This document shows positions 11,678 to 14,462 of a DNA stretch of 14,462 bases, in pieces; positions within the stretch are counted from its first letter, which is position 1; each line of letters begins with the position of its first letter. Under the pieces are notes generated by a model, which made no database searches, had not been told where the DNA came from, and was given only the letters and a program-made list of their open reading frames with translations. The stretch comes from DATNPH01 sp036703315 (lineage in GTDB: Bacteria > Cyanobacteriota > Cyanobacteriia > Cyanobacteriales > Coleofasciculaceae). A program made the position numbers and the translations under genes. The stretch covers positions 1 to 14,462 of the forward strand of contig DATNPH010000263.1 of the NCBI GenBank assembly GCA_036703315.1. The letters are read 5' to 3'.

Positions 11678-14462
11678 TTATTGAGCAACTTTCTGAGTTT
11701 TAACCCCATCGCACAGAGTGCGTGAAGCGAAGCTATCCCGTAGGGAATCACTCTTTTCCACCTCAGCATTCGTCCGCAGATAATCCCGCACGCGATAGCA
11801 AGCATAAGCCAGTTCATCTAATTTGAGAATACGCTCCACATCCCACAAAATCACCGTGTGATCGTCTCCAGCAGAGGCAATCTGTTTACCATCGGGGCTA
11901 AATGCTACCCCCCAAACGTTCCCCTCATGTCCGGTTAGCGAGGTTATTTCTGTACCGTCGGTTTTCCAAAGTTTGAGTGTACCAGTTGCGCCTCCTGCCA
12001 CCAGCATTTGACCGTCTGGACTAAAATCAACTGCCATCATCCCTCTAGTATTTCCCTTGAGGGTTTTGAGCAACGTGCCATCGCTCGTCCAGAGTTTAAT
12101 CGTGTCATCCATGCTGGCCGTTGCCAAGGTGCGACCGTCTGGACTGATGGCAACTTCCCAAATTCCACTGCCATGACCTTTCAACGTCTTGGAAAATTTA
12201 CCGTCCAAACTCCACAACCGAACTGTACCATCTGCACTGACGGAAACCAGCCTCTTTCCGTCCGGGGTAAAGTCCACATCGTAAACCCTAGCCCGATGTC
12301 CTCGAAAAGTTCTCAGCAAACTGCCGTCCGGCTTCCATAGTTTCACGGTTTTATCGTCGCTAGCAGAAGCGAGTAGCTGACCATCTGGACTTGGGGAAAT
12401 ATCCCAAACGCCTGCCTTATGTCCTGTTATGGTTTTCAGCAAAGTCCCGTCGAACTGCCAGAATTTAATCGTTTTATCGTCACTGGTGGTAGCAAGGATG
12501 AGCGCGTTTGCAGGATTGGCAAAGTTCGCTCCCGATAGGAAAGCAACGGAGTAAACGGCAGCCTTGTATCCAGCAAAAGACTTCAGCAACGTACCGTCTC
12601 GCGCCCACAGTCTGAAGCTGCGATCCGAACCGGCTGAAGCTAGCATCTCACCGTCGGGGGAGAAATCCACATCCCAAATCGTGCCGCGATGTCCATGCAG
12701 AACTTTCGAGAAGGGGTTGATCGGATTCCAGACTCGAACGGTATTGTCGTCACTGGCGGAGACAACGATTTCACTGTTGGGAATAAAGGTAACGCCTCGA
12801 ATTCCAGATTGATGTCCTTTGAGGGTTTTCAAAAGTGTCCCGTCCGGCTTCCAGAGGTTGATGGTTTGGTCGGCGCTGGCGGAAGCAATGACATCGCCTG
12901 CTGTGCTGATGGCGACTTCAAACACTTCCGAACTGTGACCGCTAAGAGTTCGTAGCAGCGTTCCGTCGGGTTGCCAGAGTTTGATAGTGTTGTCAGCGCT
13001 GGCAGAGACGATGGTGGGACGTTTTGTGCCGCTCTTGTCTGCAAGCAAGGCGAACTCAACGTCCCAAACGGCAGCGCTATGCCCTTCCAGGGTTCTCACC
13101 AGTTCGCCGTCGAGAGTCCAGACCTTGACCGTACCGTCGGCGCTGCTAGAGGCGAGCAAGTTTCCATCCGGACTAAAGGCAACACCCCAAACCCCACCTT
13201 GATGTCCTGTCAGAGTCTCGATGGGTTTGCCATCAACGCTCCACAGACGAATGGTGCTGTCTTCGCTGGCAGAGGCAATGCGCTGCCCGTCTGGACTCAC
13301 GGCGATGTCCCAAATAGCTGCGCTGTGTCCCTGAAAGGTTTTGAGGAGCTTGCCCTCCCGACTGCACAGATAAATGCTGCCGTCTAGGCTGGATGTCACT
13401 AGGCGCTGGCTGTCGGGACTAAAACTGAGCGCGTGAACAGTGGCAGTGTGCTGGAGGGTTTGGCGCAGGATGCCATCGGGCTTCCAAAGCTTAACGGTTT
13501 GGTCGTTGCTGCCGGTGGCGATGAGTTGACCGTCTGGACTGGCGTCAACCGCCAGAACCCAACCGCGATGACCCGACAGGCGATTCAGCTCTACCGTTCC
13601 GTAGATGGCTTGTTGCAGCACTTGTCGAACTTGAGATTGCAACTGGGGGCTGGAATGAGCGAGACTCTCAAGCCTGCGTTTTGGTTTGATAGCAGTCACG
13701 AGGGCATCTAATCGCTGTTGGGAGGCGAATTGCCCTGCGGAGGAGGAGGTTAGGGCTTGGATTTCGCTGATGCGGGCTTGCTGTTCGCTCCTGACGGCGC
13801 GACTATATTGCCAAAGGGCGAGAATGCCAAATGCGATCGCAACCATTAATACCCCACTCAGCGCCCCAATAAACCTTCGCTGTCGCTTTGCCGTCTCTCG
13901 CTCTAAAACTAACCGCTTGCGTTCTTCTGCGAGTCGGGCTTCTACTTCTTTAAGCCGTTCTGCTTCCAGCGCCTGCTGCACTTCCAGCCTGTCTAATTCT
14001 TGAGAAGCGGCTAAAAATTGATAGTCCAAATCGCTCAAACTTTTCCCCTGCGCCCAGATTTGGGCATCTCTCAGGGCTTGTCCTCTCAGAAGGCGCGACG
14101 CATCCTGCTGTAGGGAAGCTATCCAAGCATCGAAGGCTTGAGAGTAGGGTCGCACAGATGCTAATTGTTCTTCTACCCATTCCAAATCGAATACGTTCTG
14201 ATAGATGGGGTTTTTCACCTTCAGGAAACCCTGCTGTTTCTCCACCAAACCAGACAGCAGAAGTTCCATTTGCTCTGGCGAGTCATCGGTTGGCACCCCC
14301 CCTTGGTAAGGGAGTTGTAAGATTTGTTGATAGATGCCGAGTAATCTAGCAGCACGTTGGGAATTTCTCAAAATGCGATCGCGAATTGTCCTCAAATGCT
14401 CTGGTTCATCTTGACTTTCCCAGTTGTCAATGATGCGCCGGAACACCAACTCTTCCACCCAA
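11678..14462 (-). CDS. AAA-like/coiled-coil/TM protein with 14 WD40 repeats (start lies outside the window)
   Basis: The reading frame runs off the right edge (TGG GTG GAA upstream of any clear start), so the N-terminal NTPase core is missing here. Numbering from the GTG codon at 14458, residues 1-150 match the C-terminal part of the cyanobacterial AAA-like (AAA_35-type) domain (EELVFRRIIDNWES, DDSPEQMELLLSGLV, RLLRGQALRDA, SDLDYQFLAAS). A charged coiled coil (about 150-195), one TM helix (about 196-216) and a helical linker follow. WD40 repeats occupy about 294-880: 14 units of about 42 residues, enough for two seven-bladed propellers. The tail contains NAEVEKSD and RTLCDGV separated by an 8-residue insertion. 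Such proteins act as NTP-dependent, membrane-tethered scaffolds or sensors; the partner is unknown. The stop lies 25 nt from the cyclase stop. Confidence 0.9.
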   Translation of the reverse strand, partial: WVEELVFRRIIDNWESQDEPEHLRTIRDRILRNSQRAARLLGIYQQILQLPYQGGVPTDDSPEQMELLLSGLVEKQQGFLKVKNPIYQNVFDLEWVEEQLASVRPYSQAFDAWIASLQQDASRLLRGQALRDAQIWAQGKSLSDLDYQFLAASQELDRLEVQQALEAERLKEVEARLAEERKRLVLERETAKRQRRFIGALSGVLMVAIAFGILALWQYSRAVRSEQQARISEIQALTSSSAGQFASQQRLDALVTAIKPKRRLESLAHSSPQLQSQVRQVLQQAIYGTVELNRLSGHRGWVLAVDASPDGQLIATGSNDQTVKLWKPDGILRQTLQHTATVHALSFSPDSQRLVTSSLDGSIYLCSREGKLLKTFQGHSAAIWDIAVSPDGQRIASASEDSTIRLWSVDGKPIETLTGHQGGVWGVAFSPDGNLLASSSADGTVKVWTLDGELVRTLEGHSAAVWDVEFALLADKSGTKRPTIVSASADNTIKLWQPDGTLLRTLSGHSSEVFEVAISTAGDVIASASADQTINLWKPDGTLLKTLKGHQSGIRGVTFIPNSEIVVSASDDNTVRVWNPINPFSKVLHGHRGTIWDVDFSPDGEMLASAGSDRSFRLWARDGTLLKSFAGYKAAVYSVAFLSGANFANPANALILATTSDDKTIKFWQFDGTLLKTITGHKAGVWDISPSPDGQLLASASDDKTVKLWKPDGSLLRTFRGHRARVYDVDFTPDGKRLVSVSADGTVRLWSLDGKFSKTLKGHGSGIWEVAISPDGRTLATASMDDTIKLWTSDGTLLKTLKGNTRGMMAVDFSPDGQMLVAGGATGTLKLWKTDGTEITSLTGHEGNVWGVAFSPDGKQIASAGDDHTVILWDVERILKLDELAYACYRVRDYLRTNAEVEKSDSLRDSFASRTLCDGVKTQKVAQ
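11723..11746 (-). mobile_element. 24-nt small dispersed repeat inserted in the WD40 gene
   Basis: On the - strand the insert holds two mini-hairpins, TCCC-TAC-GGGA and AGC-TTC-GCT. It lies between GCG (11720-11722) and ATC (11747-11749) on the + strand; removing the 24 nt rebuilds GCGATCAC, a 7/8 match to HIP1. It adds exactly eight codons (SLRDSFAS) without changing frame. Size, paired hairpins and HIP1 target match what is known of the small dispersed repeats of Nostoc-type cyanobacteria (SDR5 class, inserted in HIP1). The class assignment is from memory. Confidence 0.7.
11829..13581 (-). repeat. Fourteen WD40 repeats (two predicted beta-propellers)
   Basis: Each unit follows L-x-GH-x-x-x-V-W-x-V-x-FSPDG ... 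ASASxDxTVKLW-x-xDG, spaced about 42 residues. The first begins LSGHRGWVLAV near 13581 and the last ends near 11829. Units 5 and 9 carry insertions of about seven to eight residues (LLADKSGTKRP and LSGANFANPANA). Unit 2 has lost the GH and the terminal Trp (YLCSREG), and unit 13 lacks the GH and the usual Asp (GNTRGMM, GGATGTLKLW). Confidence 0.9.

Larger units (their letters stand above)
3880..14382. repeat. HIP1 octamer (GCGATCGC), eight copies
   Basis: Exact copies start at 3880, 7270, 7784, 9422, 10527, 10890, 13833 and 14375, all inside coding sequence. Far fewer than one would be expected by chance at this composition. HIP1 over-representation is a mark of many cyanobacterial genomes. 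None occurs in the first 3.8 kb, which holds the hairpin repeat and both kinases. Confidence 0.9.

Noticed and set aside
12008..13711. Several + strand open frames opposite the WD40 gene
   Set aside because: They mirror the regular WD40 repeats on the other strand and do not stand as independent genes.

Overview
The window looks like chromosomal DNA from a cyanobacterium, probably a filamentous, gene-rich one such as a Microcoleus/Oscillatoriales or Nostocales relative. Three things point there. There are eight exact copies of the cyanobacterial octamer GCGATCGC (HIP1) in about 14.5 kb. There is a heptamer tandem (GGGAATA) and a 24-nt insert that resembles the cyanobacterial small dispersed repeats. 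The gene content is also typical: Ser/Thr kinases with a membrane-anchored tail, a two-partner-secretion/CHAT fusion, a caspase-fold membrane protein, a small class III cyclase and an AAA-like/WD40 protein. The exact genus cannot be read from the window.

Layout. Positions 1-458 hold no convincing gene but contain four closely packed perfect stem-loops and one longer hairpin, looking like a dispersed structured repeat. Positions 459-3177 carry two tandem paralogous Ser/Thr protein kinases on the + strand, both with a degenerate glycine-rich loop but intact Lys, HRD and DFG. A small hypothetical gene (3256-3501, - strand) converges on them. It diverges across a 303-nt AT-rich region from a 1668-codon gene (3805-8811). 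That gene encodes a signal peptide, a TPS (filamentous haemagglutinin N-terminal) domain, a Gly/Thr-rich beta-helix passenger, a Pro-rich hinge and a C-terminal CHAT (caspase-like) protease. After 254 nt comes a 618-residue caspase-fold membrane protein (9066-10922) whose catalytic His and Cys are Tyr and Asn, so it looks like a pseudo-caspase. A class III nucleotide cyclase follows closely (11023-11652). On the opposite strand, converging with only 25 nt between, is an AAA-like/coiled-coil/TM/WD40 protein with 14 visible WD40 repeats (11678 to the right edge). Its beginning lies outside the window.

How the genes may work together. Kinases, caspase-fold proteins (one apparently active, one apparently dead), a cyclase and an AAA/WD40 scaffold side by side are the classes used by bacterial signalling, conflict and programmed-cell-death-like systems. 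The grouping is seen in the sequence; joint function is inference. The best-supported unusual points are the Tyr/Asn pseudo-caspase, the surface-exported CHAT protease fusion with no transporter partner in view, and the in-frame 24-nt mobile-repeat insertion that splits a HIP1-like site near the end of the WD40 gene. No tRNA, rRNA, CRISPR array, transposase or convincing intrinsic terminator was seen.
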